64,000 nucleotides of DNA from Gemmatimonadales bacterium (GTDB taxonomy: Bacteria > Gemmatimonadota > Glassbacteria > GWA2-58-10), in contig JAJRTS010000061.1 in NCBI GenBank assembly GCA_024278175.1, positions 1-64,000 of the forward strand, read 5' to 3'. Numbering within the stretch: position 1 is the stretch's first letter; each line of letters starts with the position of its first letter. Below, one piece after another: positions 35,160 through 44,618 of this stretch. The translations under genes and the position numbers were made by a program. The notes under the pieces are model-generated. The model worked only from the letters and a program-made list of their open reading frames with translations, ran no database searches and was not told the origin of the DNA.

Positions 35160-36845
35160 ATGGCCATGCAGTCCACGCAACCGTTGGGCGAGATGCTGGT
35201 TTCGATGGGATTGATCAGCCAGGATCAATTGCAGATCGCGGTAAAAGAGCAACATCGTACCGGAAGCAGGCTGGGTGAGGTGCTGGTCAGTCTGGGATTC
35301 TGCGGCGAGGAGGACATCTCCCGCATCGTGGCCAGGCAGGCCGGTGTGAAAATGATTGATCTGGACAAGCGCAAGCCCGATGCGGCGGCGCTCAAGATGA
35401 TCGATCAGGAATATGCCAGGCGTAACAAGCTGGTTCCGATCAAGCTCGACGGCGACACGCTTACAGTGGCGATGGATAACACGTTCGACGTGATGCTCAC
35501 CGATCAGCTCCAGCAACGCACGGCCAAGTTTATCGAGGTGGTCCAGGCCACCGAGAGCGATATCCTGGATGCGATCGAAAATTTCTATCTCGGCGCCGGG
35601 CGTGACGACGATCAGATAGAGCAACTGGCCCTTGCGGCCGAGCGTGCCGGAACGAGCGAGGGCGAAGTTACCGAGGAATCGGAGTCCACGTTGGTAAAAC
35701 TGGTCGACCAGTTGCTGATCAAGGGGATCAAGAGCGAGTGTACCGACATCCACTTCGAGCCGGACACGAACACTATCCGCACGCGCTACCGCGTGGACGG
35801 AATCCTGCATCAGGGGCCCGCCCTGCCGAAGTCCTTGCAGCAGGCGCTGATCGCCAGGGTGAAAGTGATGAGCAACCTCAACATTGCCGAGAGCCGGTTG
35901 CCCCAGGACGGCCGGTTCCGTTTTTTCATGGGCAAGCGCCAGCTCGACCTCCGAGTGTCAACTTTCCCGACTGTCCACGGGGAGAATGTGGTGATGAGGC
36001 TGCTCGACAAGTCCAAAGTAATCCTGGGCCTTGACAGGCTTGGCTTTACGCCGAAAAACCTGGACAAGTTTAAAAAAGCGATTTCGCGCTCGAGCGGGAT
36101 CATCCTGGTTACCGGGCCCACCGGCAGCGGTAAAACCACCACGCTTTACAGCGCGCTTACTTACCTGAATAACTCGGAACGTAAGATTATCACGCTCGAG
36201 GATCCGGTGGAATACGAGATCCCGCTGATCCGTCAGGGCCAGATCAACGCCAAGGCCGGTTTTACTTATGCCGCCGGGATGCGCTCGATCCTGCGCCAGG
36301 ACCCGGACATCATCCTGGTCGGTGAGATTCGCGACGCCGAAACCGCGGAGATCGCCACCCAGGCGGCGCTGACCGGTCACCTGGTGTTCAGCACCCTGCA
36401 CACAAACGATTCGGCCGGTGCGTTTCCCCGCCTGGTCGATATGGGGATCGAGCCGTTCCTGGTATCGAGCTCCGTGATTGCCGTGCTGGCCCAGCGGTTG
36501 ATCCGCAAAATCTGCCTGGAATGCAAGACAGTCTACGAGCCGACCGGGGAGGACCTGGAAAAACTGGGCCTTAAGGGTAAAACAGGCAAGTACACGTTTT
36601 ACCGCGGCAGCGGCTGCGATAACTGCTCTGGAACGGGCTACCAGGGCCGTTGCGCTATCTACGAACTCATGCCCGTATCGCAGAAGATTGAAAACCTGGT
36701 GTTGCAGCGGTCCGATGGTCCGGTGATCAAAAAGACCGCGATCGAAGAGGGCATGACCACCCTGTTCCATGACGCGTTGATCAAGGCGGTCAACGGCCAG
36801 ACCAGTATCGAGGAAGTGCTGAGAGTAACTTACACGGGTAGCTGA
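35160..36845 (+). CDS. Type IV pilus / type II secretion assembly ATPase (GspE/PilB/MshE-like)
   Basis: A 561-residue hexameric motor ATPase that drives pilin polymerisation from the cytoplasm. An N-terminal MshEN-type domain (LGEMLVSMGLISQDQLQIAV, repeated in LGEVLVSLGFCGEEDI) precedes the core. The core has Walker A GPTGSGKT (319-326), an Asp-box LEDPVEYEI, Walker B ILVGEIRD, a His box TGHLVFSTLHTND, and a zinc site CLEC...CDNC. Plain MshEN domains of this kind bind c-di-GMP in Vibrio MshE. The ATG at 35160 follows a G-rich RBS; the frame is open 27 codons further upstream without one. It is the first gene of the assembly operon. Confidence 0.95.
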   Translation: MAMQSTQPLGEMLVSMGLISQDQLQIAVKEQHRTGSRLGEVLVSLGFCGEEDISRIVARQAGVKMIDLDKRKPDAAALKMIDQEYARRNKLVPIKLDGDTLTVAMDNTFDVMLTDQLQQRTAKFIEVVQATESDILDAIENFYLGAGRDDDQIEQLALAAERAGTSEGEVTEESESTLVKLVDQLLIKGIKSECTDIHFEPDTNTIRTRYRVDGILHQGPALPKSLQQALIARVKVMSNLNIAESRLPQDGRFRFFMGKRQLDLRVSTFPTVHGENVVMRLLDKSKVILGLDRLGFTPKNLDKFKKAISRSSGIILVTGPTGSGKTTTLYSALTYLNNSERKIITLEDPVEYEIPLIRQGQINAKAGFTYAAGMRSILRQDPDIILVGEIRDAETAEIATQAALTGHLVFSTLHTNDSAGAFPRLVDMGIEPFLVSSSVIAVLAQRLIRKICLECKTVYEPTGEDLEKLGLKGKTGKYTFYRGSGCDNCSGTGYQGRCAIYELMPVSQKIENLVLQRSDGPVIKKTAIEEGMTTLFHDALIKAVNGQTSIEEVLRVTYTGS

Positions 36846-36886
36846 GCAGGCGGTACGTCAACGAACGGCAGAGGTGGCGGCAGGCA

Positions 36887-38113
36887 ATGCCCACATACCA
36901 GTACAAAGCGACCAACGACGCGGGAAAAACTGTCAAGGGTGTAATAACCGCTGAGACCGAGGACGCCCTGGAGGAGGTGCTTGATGGGCAGAATCTGTTC
37001 CTGATCAGCGCGTCCGAGACAACCAGAAGCCCGGGCGGTGGTGGAAAAAAAGGCGGCGGCAAGCGGGTTGTACGCTCCAAAATCAAGCGTGCCGACCTGA
37101 TCGCGTTCACTGTCCACCTCTCAACGGTGCTCGGCGCGGGCGTACCGATCCTGCAGGGCCTGGACGACATGGTCGAGGAGACGGAGAACGCCTATTTCAA
37201 GGACGTAATCTCCGGAATCAAAAACGCCATCCAGGAAGGCAGCAGCATCTCGGACTCGTTCGCGGCCCATCCGGAAGTGTTCGGTGAGCTTTATGTCGCC
37301 ATTTTGCGCAGCGGCGAATCCACCGGCCGGGTGGACGAGGTGCTCAAGGAACTGGTGGGGTTTCTGGAGTGGCAGGAGGAACTGATGGGCACGATCAAGC
37401 AGGCCACCACCTACCCGATGATCGTGATGAGCGCGGTGATGGGACTGATCGGGGTCATGTTTGCTTTCGTGCTCCCGCAGTTTCTGAAAATTTTCGACGA
37501 TTTCAATATCGCGCTCCCTCTGCCGACCAGGATCGTGATCGCGATCAGTAATTTTTTCCAGAATTTCTGGTGGCTGATGATACTGGCAATAGTAGCCTCG
37601 GTTTTCGCTTACAGGGCGGCAAACCGCACGCCCCGGGGGCGGATGGCTATCGACAGGATGAAGCTGAAATTACCGATATTCGGCGAGCTGATGCGCAAGA
37701 TCGCCCTCAGCCGGTTCTCCCATTACCTGGCCACCCTGTTCGGCTCGGGTGTGAATATCCTGCAGGCCCTCGAGGTGGTGGAGCGCCTGGTGGGTAACGC
37801 CGTGCTGGCCGATGTGGTGCGCAGGGCGCGGCTCCAGGTGGGCACAGGCCAGTCTATCGCCGGAGCGCTGCGCGAGAGCGGCGAGTTTCCCTCGATGGTG
37901 ACCCGGATGGTCTCGATCGGCGAGGCTACAGGTAATCTGGAGGAGACCCTGCAGAAGGTGAGCGTGTACTACGACCGTGAGGTGCCGCAGACGATCAAGC
38001 GGCTTTTTACAGCGCTCGAAGGTTTGATTATAATCGGTCTGGGGATCGTGATCCTATTTGTCGTGCTTTCTATTATCCTGCCGATGTTGTCTCTACAGGA
38101 GGTGGTCGGTTGA
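36887..38113 (+). CDS. Inner-membrane platform protein (PilC/GspF/MshG-like)
   Basis: A 408-residue polytopic platform protein for pilus or pseudopilus assembly. It has two copies of the T2SSF helical domain (about 75-200 and 275-400), three main membrane helices, and the N-terminal PTYQYKATNDAGKTVKGVI motif shared by PilC proteins. Family motifs include STVLGAGVPILQGLDDM, VSIGEATGNLEETLQKVSVYYD and the terminal IILPMLSL. It lies 41 bases after the ATPase gene, and its stop overlaps the TTG start of the next gene. Confidence 0.95.
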   Translation: MPTYQYKATNDAGKTVKGVITAETEDALEEVLDGQNLFLISASETTRSPGGGGKKGGGKRVVRSKIKRADLIAFTVHLSTVLGAGVPILQGLDDMVEETENAYFKDVISGIKNAIQEGSSISDSFAAHPEVFGELYVAILRSGESTGRVDEVLKELVGFLEWQEELMGTIKQATTYPMIVMSAVMGLIGVMFAFVLPQFLKIFDDFNIALPLPTRIVIAISNFFQNFWWLMILAIVASVFAYRAANRTPRGRMAIDRMKLKLPIFGELMRKIALSRFSHYLATLFGSGVNILQALEVVERLVGNAVLADVVRRARLQVGTGQSIAGALRESGEFPSMVTRMVSIGEATGNLEETLQKVSVYYDREVPQTIKRLFTALEGLIIIGLGIVILFVVLSIILPMLSLQEVVG

Positions 38114-39885
38114 GTCGTAAAAGAGCTAACAACGCCTTTTGGCGCTCGGGTTTCAGCCTGATCGAAGTTATCGTGGCTGTTTCGATCATGGCCGTGCTGG
38201 CCGCGGCGGTCGTGCCGGTGATGTTCAACAAACTCGACCAGGCCCGTTACAAGAGAGTCTTCGCTGATCTGCAGGCGATCTACGAGGCCACGATGGGTAC
38301 ACAGGCCGAGGATTATTTCGGCTTCGTGGGCGATGTGGGCACGTTGCCTGACTCGGTGAACGAGTTGATTGACGGCACGGGTCAGGGCACGGACTGGCGG
38401 GGGCCGTACCTGTCGTTGGCCGGCGGGGCGAAGTTTACGGACGTTTACGGCAACCCCTATGTTATCGACTCCCTTCCAATCCGGGTCCGCAGCTATGGCC
38501 CCGACGGTACGGACAACAACGGGGCGGGCGATGACCTGAGTTACCCGGAGAACCCGCTCTCAACGTTTTCCGGTAACCTGGAGGCCCAGGTCTATATCAA
38601 CGGGCGGCTGATAAGCGACGCAACCACCGAGCAGGTTTCGGCGAGCATTGCATATTCGAACGACGGTACTCCCGCCACTCTGGCGCTGACGTTCAACCTC
38701 GGGAATCAGCAGTTCGAGCATACAACCGCCGTGCATCAGGGCAAGCACGTGCTGACTGTAATAGCCGGAAAGACCGGCCAGGACCCGGCCACCACGCACA
38801 AGGAAGTGGTGACGATCCTGCCGGGGGTCATTACCAAAACGCAGGTTTCGTTCGCGGACGCCGACTACATGACCCGCCTGGACACCGACCTCAATGGCAA
38901 CGGCATCCCGGATCGTCTGGAGGACATGGACGGCGACGGGATTCCCGACGACATGGATCCTGATATCGACGGCGACGAGACGCCCAACGCGATTGACCCC
39001 GATCCATACGATCCCCTGGTGACCGGTGGTGGTGGTGGGGCGACCTCTCCGCAGGTGACAGCCGTCACTCCCAGCTACGGCAACCAGGGGGATACGAACC
39101 TGCTGCTGACTATCGACGGGGCTTATTTCGCGACCGGGGCGACTGTTACGTTCAGCGGAACCGGGATTACGGTGCTTACCAATCCGGCTACTTTCGTCAG
39201 TTCCTCGCAGTTAACCGTTTCGGTCAACATCTCCGGCTCGGCCGCCACGGGTTTGCGTAACGTTACAGTCGATAATACCGACGGAGGTTCCGGTACCGGT
39301 AACAACCTGTTCGAAGTGCTGGCCAGCGGGGGTAGTCCTTCTCCGATAATCACCCTGGTGGTGCCGGATAACGCCAACCAGGGTGAGACCAACCTGACCG
39401 TAACTATCCAGGGGCAGAATTTCCTTACCGGCCCCACGGTTACTTTCAGCAACGGCAATATCTCGGTCAACAGCACAACTTTTGTCAACAGCAGCCAGGT
39501 GGACGTGGATATCACCGTGCCCGGCGCATCGGCCACCGGGGCGGGAACTGTGAGGCTGACCAACACCGACGGCAATTTCGACGAGGCCACCTTTACGGTC
39601 AATCAGACCGTGCCGAATATCAGCAACGCCACTCCTAATAATGCCAACACCCTGACCAATAACGTCTGGGTCGATATTACGGGGACGAATTTTCTCAGCG
39701 GGTTTACCGCCTCCACCAGCGGCAGTCCATTGGCAGTGGATAACACGTCGTTTATAAGCTCATCGCAGGTCCGCGTCAGGGTCGACTGCGGTTGGACGCT
39801 GAGGGATAAGCAACGCTATATAATAGTTACCAACCCCGGAGGCGGAGCCGACAGCACGCTCTTCACGATTAACGGCTGGTTATAA
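38110..39885 (+). CDS. Large modular pseudopilin with calcium-binding repeats and TIG-like domains
   Basis: A 591-residue protein, two to three times longer than a normal pseudopilin. Residues 1-14 are the prepilin leader, cut after G14 (SG/FSLIEVIVAVSIMAVL, Glu19 at +5). Residues ~40-130 keep a GspG-like head. Residues ~258-302 are acidic DxDxNGNGIPD / DMDGDGIPDDMDPD repeats of thrombospondin type-3 form, expected to bind Ca2+. The rest (~310-590) is three TIG/IPT-like immunoglobulin-fold units, each ending in an SSSQVxV strand. The start is TTG in a TTGA overlap with the platform gene, with AGGAGG seven bases upstream. It may be a tip or adhesive subunit. Confidence 0.85.
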   Translation: MSRKRANNAFWRSGFSLIEVIVAVSIMAVLAAAVVPVMFNKLDQARYKRVFADLQAIYEATMGTQAEDYFGFVGDVGTLPDSVNELIDGTGQGTDWRGPYLSLAGGAKFTDVYGNPYVIDSLPIRVRSYGPDGTDNNGAGDDLSYPENPLSTFSGNLEAQVYINGRLISDATTEQVSASIAYSNDGTPATLALTFNLGNQQFEHTTAVHQGKHVLTVIAGKTGQDPATTHKEVVTILPGVITKTQVSFADADYMTRLDTDLNGNGIPDRLEDMDGDGIPDDMDPDIDGDETPNAIDPDPYDPLVTGGGGGATSPQVTAVTPSYGNQGDTNLLLTIDGAYFATGATVTFSGTGITVLTNPATFVSSSQLTVSVNISGSAATGLRNVTVDNTDGGSGTGNNLFEVLASGGSPSPIITLVVPDNANQGETNLTVTIQGQNFLTGPTVTFSNGNISVNSTTFVNSSQVDVDITVPGASATGAGTVRLTNTDGNFDEATFTVNQTVPNISNATPNNANTLTNNVWVDITGTNFLSGFTASTSGSPLAVDNTSFISSSQVRVRVDCGWTLRDKQRYIIVTNPGGGADSTLFTINGWL

Positions 39886-39890
39886 GGCAT

Positions 39891-40469
39891 ATGCGTGTAA
39901 AATACATCATATTCGCCGTACTGGGCCTGGTCGGTGTGCTGTTCGGAGGCTGGAACTGGATGAACTATTTCAAGGGGCAGGCCGGGGGCAGTGCTCCCCA
40001 GCTCCAGGCCGTCCGTCCGCAGCCCAACCCGGAAATAGCGCAGTTGGAGCAGCAGGCAGCCCCTGTGCCGCAAGCGGCGGAGCAGGATACAGGCGGCGGG
40101 CAGCGTACGCCGCCGGGCGCTGAAATGGAGTTTCCCGATACCCTGGGGCGCAACCCGTTCCTTACGCCCGAGGAAATCCGCCTGATCGCCAGTGGCGAGC
40201 TGATCGAGGAACCCCCTCCGCCGGTGGAGGCGGGTCCGCTGCCGGAGTATAAAATATCGGCCCTGTTGAAAGATAATGTCAGCGGAGATTTTGTGGTGCT
40301 GATCGGCGGCAGGACCTACCGTCAGGGTCAGATGATCGGCCAGGAGGAAGTGGTGCGGATCACGGAAAACTCGGTGGAGCTGGAATCCCAGGGCGGCCTG
40401 AGGCGGACATTGAATATCGGCGGCAAGCAGCCCGACAGAGGTGTTTCCATCAAGCTGCGAAAAAACTGA
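39891..40469 (+). CDS. PilP/GspC/MshK-like assembly protein
   Basis: A 192-residue inner-membrane-anchored periplasmic protein. One N-terminal membrane helix (about 5-22) is followed by a proline- and glutamine-rich linker (30-75), the LGRNPFLTPEE motif typical of PilP/GspC proteins, and a small beta domain (about 110-190; YKISALLKDN, GRTYRQGQMIGQEEVVRI). It would link the inner-membrane PilMNO complex to the secretin. It begins five bases after the modular pseudopilin. The exact family (PilP, GspC or MshK) cannot be fixed by eye. Confidence 0.8.
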   Translation: MRVKYIIFAVLGLVGVLFGGWNWMNYFKGQAGGSAPQLQAVRPQPNPEIAQLEQQAAPVPQAAEQDTGGGQRTPPGAEMEFPDTLGRNPFLTPEEIRLIASGELIEEPPPPVEAGPLPEYKISALLKDNVSGDFVVLIGGRTYRQGQMIGQEEVVRITENSVELESQGGLRRTLNIGGKQPDRGVSIKLRKN

Positions 40470-40486
40470 AAGCGGGTGTTTGTACG

Positions 40487-42121
40487 GTGGCCAATTCAGG
40501 CAGGGATAATACGCGAGGCAAGAGTGGAAAAAAGTTCTCGCCGGCCCAGTTGCTCGAACAGTTGGGGCTCTACCGTAATACGGGCAGGACCGTGATCGGG
40601 ATTCAACTTGCGGGCGACATCTTTCGGATCGTGGAAATCGACCGTAAATCGAATCCGCCGCGGATCATCAATTTCTCGGCGATCGATCCGTTGATGGAGA
40701 ACACGGCCGAGGCCGCCGACCAGGTACTGGGTTTGCTCTACGAGAAGGAGATGAGCGGCCGTCTGGTCCACGCCACGGTCTGCGACCAGGGGGCCGAGTT
40801 GCGCCAGGTCAGCCTGCCCGTGCTGGCGAAAAATGAAATGCGGGCGATTGTAAGGCGTGAGCTGAAAAAAATAGTTCCCGACGCCAAACCGGCGGAAGTC
40901 GTTTTCGACTACTGGTTCGAGCGCAGTGTCAAGAAGGGCCGTAAGACCGATGTGCTTGTGGGTGTGATTTTCCGCGAAAGCTCCCAGCGGATTATCAAGC
41001 TGATGGAGCAGTGCGAGCTGGACACCGAGCTTGTGACCACCGTGCCGATGTCGCTGATAGCCTGCGTGGGGTTGATGGGGGGAAAATACAGCGGCGGTAT
41101 CACCGCCTCGGTCCATCTTGAGCGCGGCAGAAGCTATCTGGTTATTTCCAATAAAGGCAACTGGGTATTCTCCCGCGAGTTCCAGTCCGTGCTGAATAAG
41201 GAAGAGGCGCAGCAGCAGGACCAGGATACATCGCTTACGGCCAGGCGCAAGTTTGCCAGTGCGCGCTACATGGCCGATCAGGACAAGCTGCTGGTCGAGG
41301 TCAACCGCAGCCTGCTCTATTTCAAACAGCGTTTCCGCGGAGAGGGAGTAGCCTGCGCCGTGCTCAGCGGTGAGGCGTTCAACCTGGAGGATGTGGCCGG
41401 TGCCTTCCAGCAGAACCTTGGTATCGAGGGTGTTGTGTTCTCGCCCATGGAGGCGTTCGATACCTCGCAGATGGGCGACAGGGCGGCCAAGCTCGGCAGA
41501 ATTTTTCCTTCGCTCTGTCTGCCTGTGGGCGCCGCGATGCAGACCTTGCGCCAGGCAAAGCTCAATTTCGTGCCCGAGGCCTATATCAACCGCTACAAGG
41601 AACGGGCGCGCAAGTTCATCGTGGGAGCCGCCTCCGTGGTGCTGATAATCGTGCTGGGAGTTGGGTATCTGCTGATTCGCAGCAGCAGGGTGGAGTTGGA
41701 GGAAATGCTGGCCCAGAATGATCAGGGAAGAGTGATTGCCGAGATGACCGCCAAGCTGGATGATATCACCTCGGTGGCCACGGAGCGTAAACTGGCCCGC
41801 ACTCGGCGCGAGTTTCTTGAACGCTTCACTCAAGAGGGCGACCCGGTGGATGAGATGCTGATAGCGCTGAGCTATCTGGTGCCCGAGCAGATGACGCTCT
41901 ATCGCATGGTTGTCAATCAGGACTCCATCCGGACGGCGGAAATCTATGGCACTGTGGAGGGTAGGGGGATCGCCGCCAACGACAGCACTTTTAACGTGTT
42001 TTATCTCAAACTGGCGAAATCTGGTCTGTTTCTTAAAGTAGCCGAGCCGGAAATATCTTCCAGTGTCAAAGAAGGGGTTCATACCCTTAATTTCAAGGTG
42101 GACTGCCAGTTGCCTACGTGA
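40487..42121 (+). CDS. Fused PilM-PilN assembly protein (MshI-like)
   Basis: A 544-residue protein that joins two parts usually encoded separately. Residues ~35-365 form a PilM-like actin-fold cytoplasmic domain (TVIGIQLAGDIFRIVEID at its start, later LLVEVNRSLLYFKQRF). A single membrane helix lies near 383-405, and a PilN-like periplasmic domain follows (about 405-540; coiled-coil then a ferredoxin-like fold). In type IV pili PilM binds the PilN N-terminus, so fusion preserves this contact. The start is GTG with a weak RBS. A long frame on the other strand is only a shadow of this gene. Confidence 0.88.
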   Translation: MANSGRDNTRGKSGKKFSPAQLLEQLGLYRNTGRTVIGIQLAGDIFRIVEIDRKSNPPRIINFSAIDPLMENTAEAADQVLGLLYEKEMSGRLVHATVCDQGAELRQVSLPVLAKNEMRAIVRRELKKIVPDAKPAEVVFDYWFERSVKKGRKTDVLVGVIFRESSQRIIKLMEQCELDTELVTTVPMSLIACVGLMGGKYSGGITASVHLERGRSYLVISNKGNWVFSREFQSVLNKEEAQQQDQDTSLTARRKFASARYMADQDKLLVEVNRSLLYFKQRFRGEGVACAVLSGEAFNLEDVAGAFQQNLGIEGVVFSPMEAFDTSQMGDRAAKLGRIFPSLCLPVGAAMQTLRQAKLNFVPEAYINRYKERARKFIVGAASVVLIIVLGVGYLLIRSSRVELEEMLAQNDQGRVIAEMTAKLDDITSVATERKLARTRREFLERFTQEGDPVDEMLIALSYLVPEQMTLYRMVVNQDSIRTAEIYGTVEGRGIAANDSTFNVFYLKLAKSGLFLKVAEPEISSSVKEGVHTLNFKVDCQLPT

Positions 42122-42130
42122 GGACAGACC

Positions 42131-42676
42131 ATGACGATCCCTTCTGGAATCCGTAAAGTCATTCTGCCGCTGGCGATGCTGTTTATTTTCGGCGCGGCCT
42201 GGTTCGGGCTTTACAAGCCGGAGCTGGCGAAAATATCGGAATACAATAAAAAACCGGCCGCCAGCCGCCAAAAGATAGAGCAACTTGTACGGGAGTTGAA
42301 CGAGTACGACCCGCCCACCGCTGACGAGCGCGCCGAGTGGAAGGCGCTTGAGCGGGAATTCAGCCTTAAGTTGCCCCGTGGAAAGCAAATCACGGAACTG
42401 TACTCGCTGCTCTCCCGGTTGGCTGTCAACCTGGGCTGCGAGGATTTCAACCGGATGGAAATCGAGAATTCGGACACCGTTTACACCTCCGGCGATATTC
42501 CCCGGCGCGGTTTCGACATCCAGCTCGATTTCTCCTGCGATTTCCACTCGCTGAGAGAATATATAAACGGGTTGAAAGGCGCCGACAGGCTGATCGAAGT
42601 GGTGCGGCTGGAGGTTGACCGCAGCCTGCCGCTGCTTAACGTTAAGATGGTGATCAGGAGCTACTACGCTCCATGA
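42131..42676 (+). CDS. PilO/MshJ-like assembly protein
   Basis: A 181-residue inner-membrane protein with one N-terminal helix (about 10-27), a coiled-coil (about 30-75) and a periplasmic ferredoxin-like domain ending in LEVDRSLPLLNVKMVIRSY. This is the architecture of PilO, the partner of PilN. GAGGAC precedes the ATG. The gene begins nine bases after the PilM-PilN fusion, which supports assignment by position. Sequence similarity alone is weak, as is usual for PilO. Confidence 0.78.
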   Translation: MTIPSGIRKVILPLAMLFIFGAAWFGLYKPELAKISEYNKKPAASRQKIEQLVRELNEYDPPTADERAEWKALEREFSLKLPRGKQITELYSLLSRLAVNLGCEDFNRMEIENSDTVYTSGDIPRRGFDIQLDFSCDFHSLREYINGLKGADRLIEVVRLEVDRSLPLLNVKMVIRSYYAP

Positions 42677-42870
42677 TCATCCCGGGGGGTGGAAAATATT
42701 TCCTCCCCTGCTGGTATTATCTGCCGCAATTGCACCCGTGGCCGATATTATTGACCTTTAATGCCGTGGTTCGCTTTTTGCTCTCATCGCCGGTGTATGG
42801 ATGCTCTAAAAGCCGCAACGGTGCGGTTTTCCCGAAGATGGAACGATAATCCGAGACCGGAGTTGATACG

Positions 42871-44568
42871 ATGATCGCCAGTATGACTGAAAGCTTCTCC
42901 CGCTCCAGGCCGCTCAGGTCCATCGGTTTGATGCTGGTCCTGCTGATAGCCGTCTCCAGCCTGTCGTGCCGAAGGCAGAGTTTGCGCCGGCCAGCGCCGG
43001 GTTCAGCCGCGGCCGGTCCGGCCAGGATCAGCCTGCAGGATCAGCCGGAGGAAGGGGAAATGGAAGAACTGGTGCTGCCCCAGCTGGAGCAGGAAAAGCA
43101 CGCGGACTATGCGTTCAATCGCGCTGAAAACGTATTCGATGTCAATCTGGACAATGCTACGATGCAGGAAGCCCTGCAATCGATGTGCGATATGATGTCG
43201 TACAACCTGGTACTGGATCCGCAGATCTCGGACTCGCTGACTCTGCATCTGCGCGACATCACTTTCAACAAGTTCCTGGAAATCGCTATCGGCAACCACG
43301 GTTACTACTACCGCATCGAGGACAACTTTCTATACGTGGACCTGCCCGGGCTGGAAACGCGGATTTTCCATCTCGATTACCTTAACGGCAGCCGTCAGTT
43401 ACAGGGCCAGATGAATATCACCGGCATCACCGGCGATGCCAGCGGAAACCTGATACCACAGAGCAACACTCAACTTCTGACCCAGAGCATCACCAACATC
43501 TGGGCCGATATCCGCAACAGCCTGGTGGAAATAGTCCTGGGCCAGGGAGTTCAGCTTCTGGCCGCGATTACCCCCGAGGGCAGTTACGCCGGCAACGACG
43601 AGAACAGCGGCTACCGGCTCGTGGTGGAACCCAACAGCGGCGTGATCCAGATTACGGCCAGCCGTGAGGTGCTCGCCAAGGCGGAATCATTTCTGAAGGC
43701 TACAGAGGCCAGCCTCCAGCGCCAGGTGCTGATTGAGGCTCGCTTTATCGAAATTAACCTGAGTGAGTCTTTCGACGCCGGTCTGGACTGGTCGGTTATC
43801 CCTAAGCTGACCGGTGTCTCCAACCTGGGCGGCGGTCTGGCCAACGGCCAACTGGTGGCGCAGGCGCTCAACCCGTCTTCCCGCGAGTTCCAGATGGGCG
43901 TATCCAACGATAACATCACCGCCATCATGACCGCTATCTCCAAGCACGGCAAGGTCAACGTGCTGCAAAGCCCGCAGGTCAGTACGCTGAACAACCAGCC
44001 CGCGGTTATCAGGGTCGCGCGTAACGAGACTTTCTTCCAGCGTACGGAAACCCCGGGCACGCCCGCCACGGCTACCAGCCCGGCAACGCAGTCGGTGATC
44101 AACTACTTACCGATTCAGCAGCCCACCGGCGTGGTGGTCAACCTGACTCCGCAGATCGGCGACGACGGGACGATTATTATGGCCATCCGCCCCTCGATCA
44201 CCACGATCGCGGCGGTAGCTACCAGCCCCGACGGCCTGAGCACGAGCCCGATCACCGATATTCGCGAACTGGACACTGTCGCCAAGGTCCACCACGGCCA
44301 GACGATTATCCTGGCCGGTCTGATCCAGGAGCGCAAGACCAATGACGCTAAGGAAGTCCCGTTCCTCTCAAAGCTACCCTTAGTGGGGAGCCTGTTCCGC
44401 CAGGTCAAGGAGGACCGTCAGAAGGTTGAACTGGTTATCCTGCTGACGCCATTTATCAACTACAGCAGGTCGAATTCAGAAATCGCCAATGAAGCGGGCC
44501 AGCTCCCGCGGTACAAGGAAATTGCCAGAAACTACCGGATTTCCGAGGGTGAATTTAAAAGCCAGTGA
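42871..44568 (+). CDS. Outer-membrane secretin (PilQ/GspD/MshL-like)
   Basis: A 565-residue secretin, the outer-membrane pore of the machine. A signal peptide (about 1-34) ends in a cysteine, but the preceding SLS is a poor lipobox. An STN-type N domain (VFDVNLDNATMQEALQSMC) is followed by the secretin core with VLIEARFIEINL, VNVLQSPQVSTLNNQPAVI, VVNLTPQIGDDGTIIMAI, and the signature VHHGQTIILAGLIQERK...VPFLSKLPLVGSLF. VLQSPQVSTLNNQ followed by an aromatic ETFF is MshL-like. GGAG lies eight bases before the ATG. A 194-base gap separates it from the PilO-like gene and may hold an internal promoter, which I cannot identify. Confidence 0.95.
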   Translation: MIASMTESFSRSRPLRSIGLMLVLLIAVSSLSCRRQSLRRPAPGSAAAGPARISLQDQPEEGEMEELVLPQLEQEKHADYAFNRAENVFDVNLDNATMQEALQSMCDMMSYNLVLDPQISDSLTLHLRDITFNKFLEIAIGNHGYYYRIEDNFLYVDLPGLETRIFHLDYLNGSRQLQGQMNITGITGDASGNLIPQSNTQLLTQSITNIWADIRNSLVEIVLGQGVQLLAAITPEGSYAGNDENSGYRLVVEPNSGVIQITASREVLAKAESFLKATEASLQRQVLIEARFIEINLSESFDAGLDWSVIPKLTGVSNLGGGLANGQLVAQALNPSSREFQMGVSNDNITAIMTAISKHGKVNVLQSPQVSTLNNQPAVIRVARNETFFQRTETPGTPATATSPATQSVINYLPIQQPTGVVVNLTPQIGDDGTIIMAIRPSITTIAAVATSPDGLSTSPITDIRELDTVAKVHHGQTIILAGLIQERKTNDAKEVPFLSKLPLVGSLFRQVKEDRQKVELVILLTPFINYSRSNSEIANEAGQLPRYKEIARNYRISEGEFKSQ

Positions 44569-44618
44569 GCGCGTTTCTCTCACCGGCGATCCGGGCCAAC
44601 GGATGCCTGAAGAGGACT

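Noticed and set aside
38880-39015. Short-period DNA repeats in the pseudopilin gene, considered as a tandem or CRISPR-like array
   Set aside because: The periodicity is explained by the coded DxDxDGxxD protein repeats; units are not identical at DNA level and there are no spacers.
40496-42547. A 683-codon minus-strand frame across the PilM-PilN region
   Set aside because: It is His/Gln-rich without any domain and lies opposite two genes with clear families and coupled starts.
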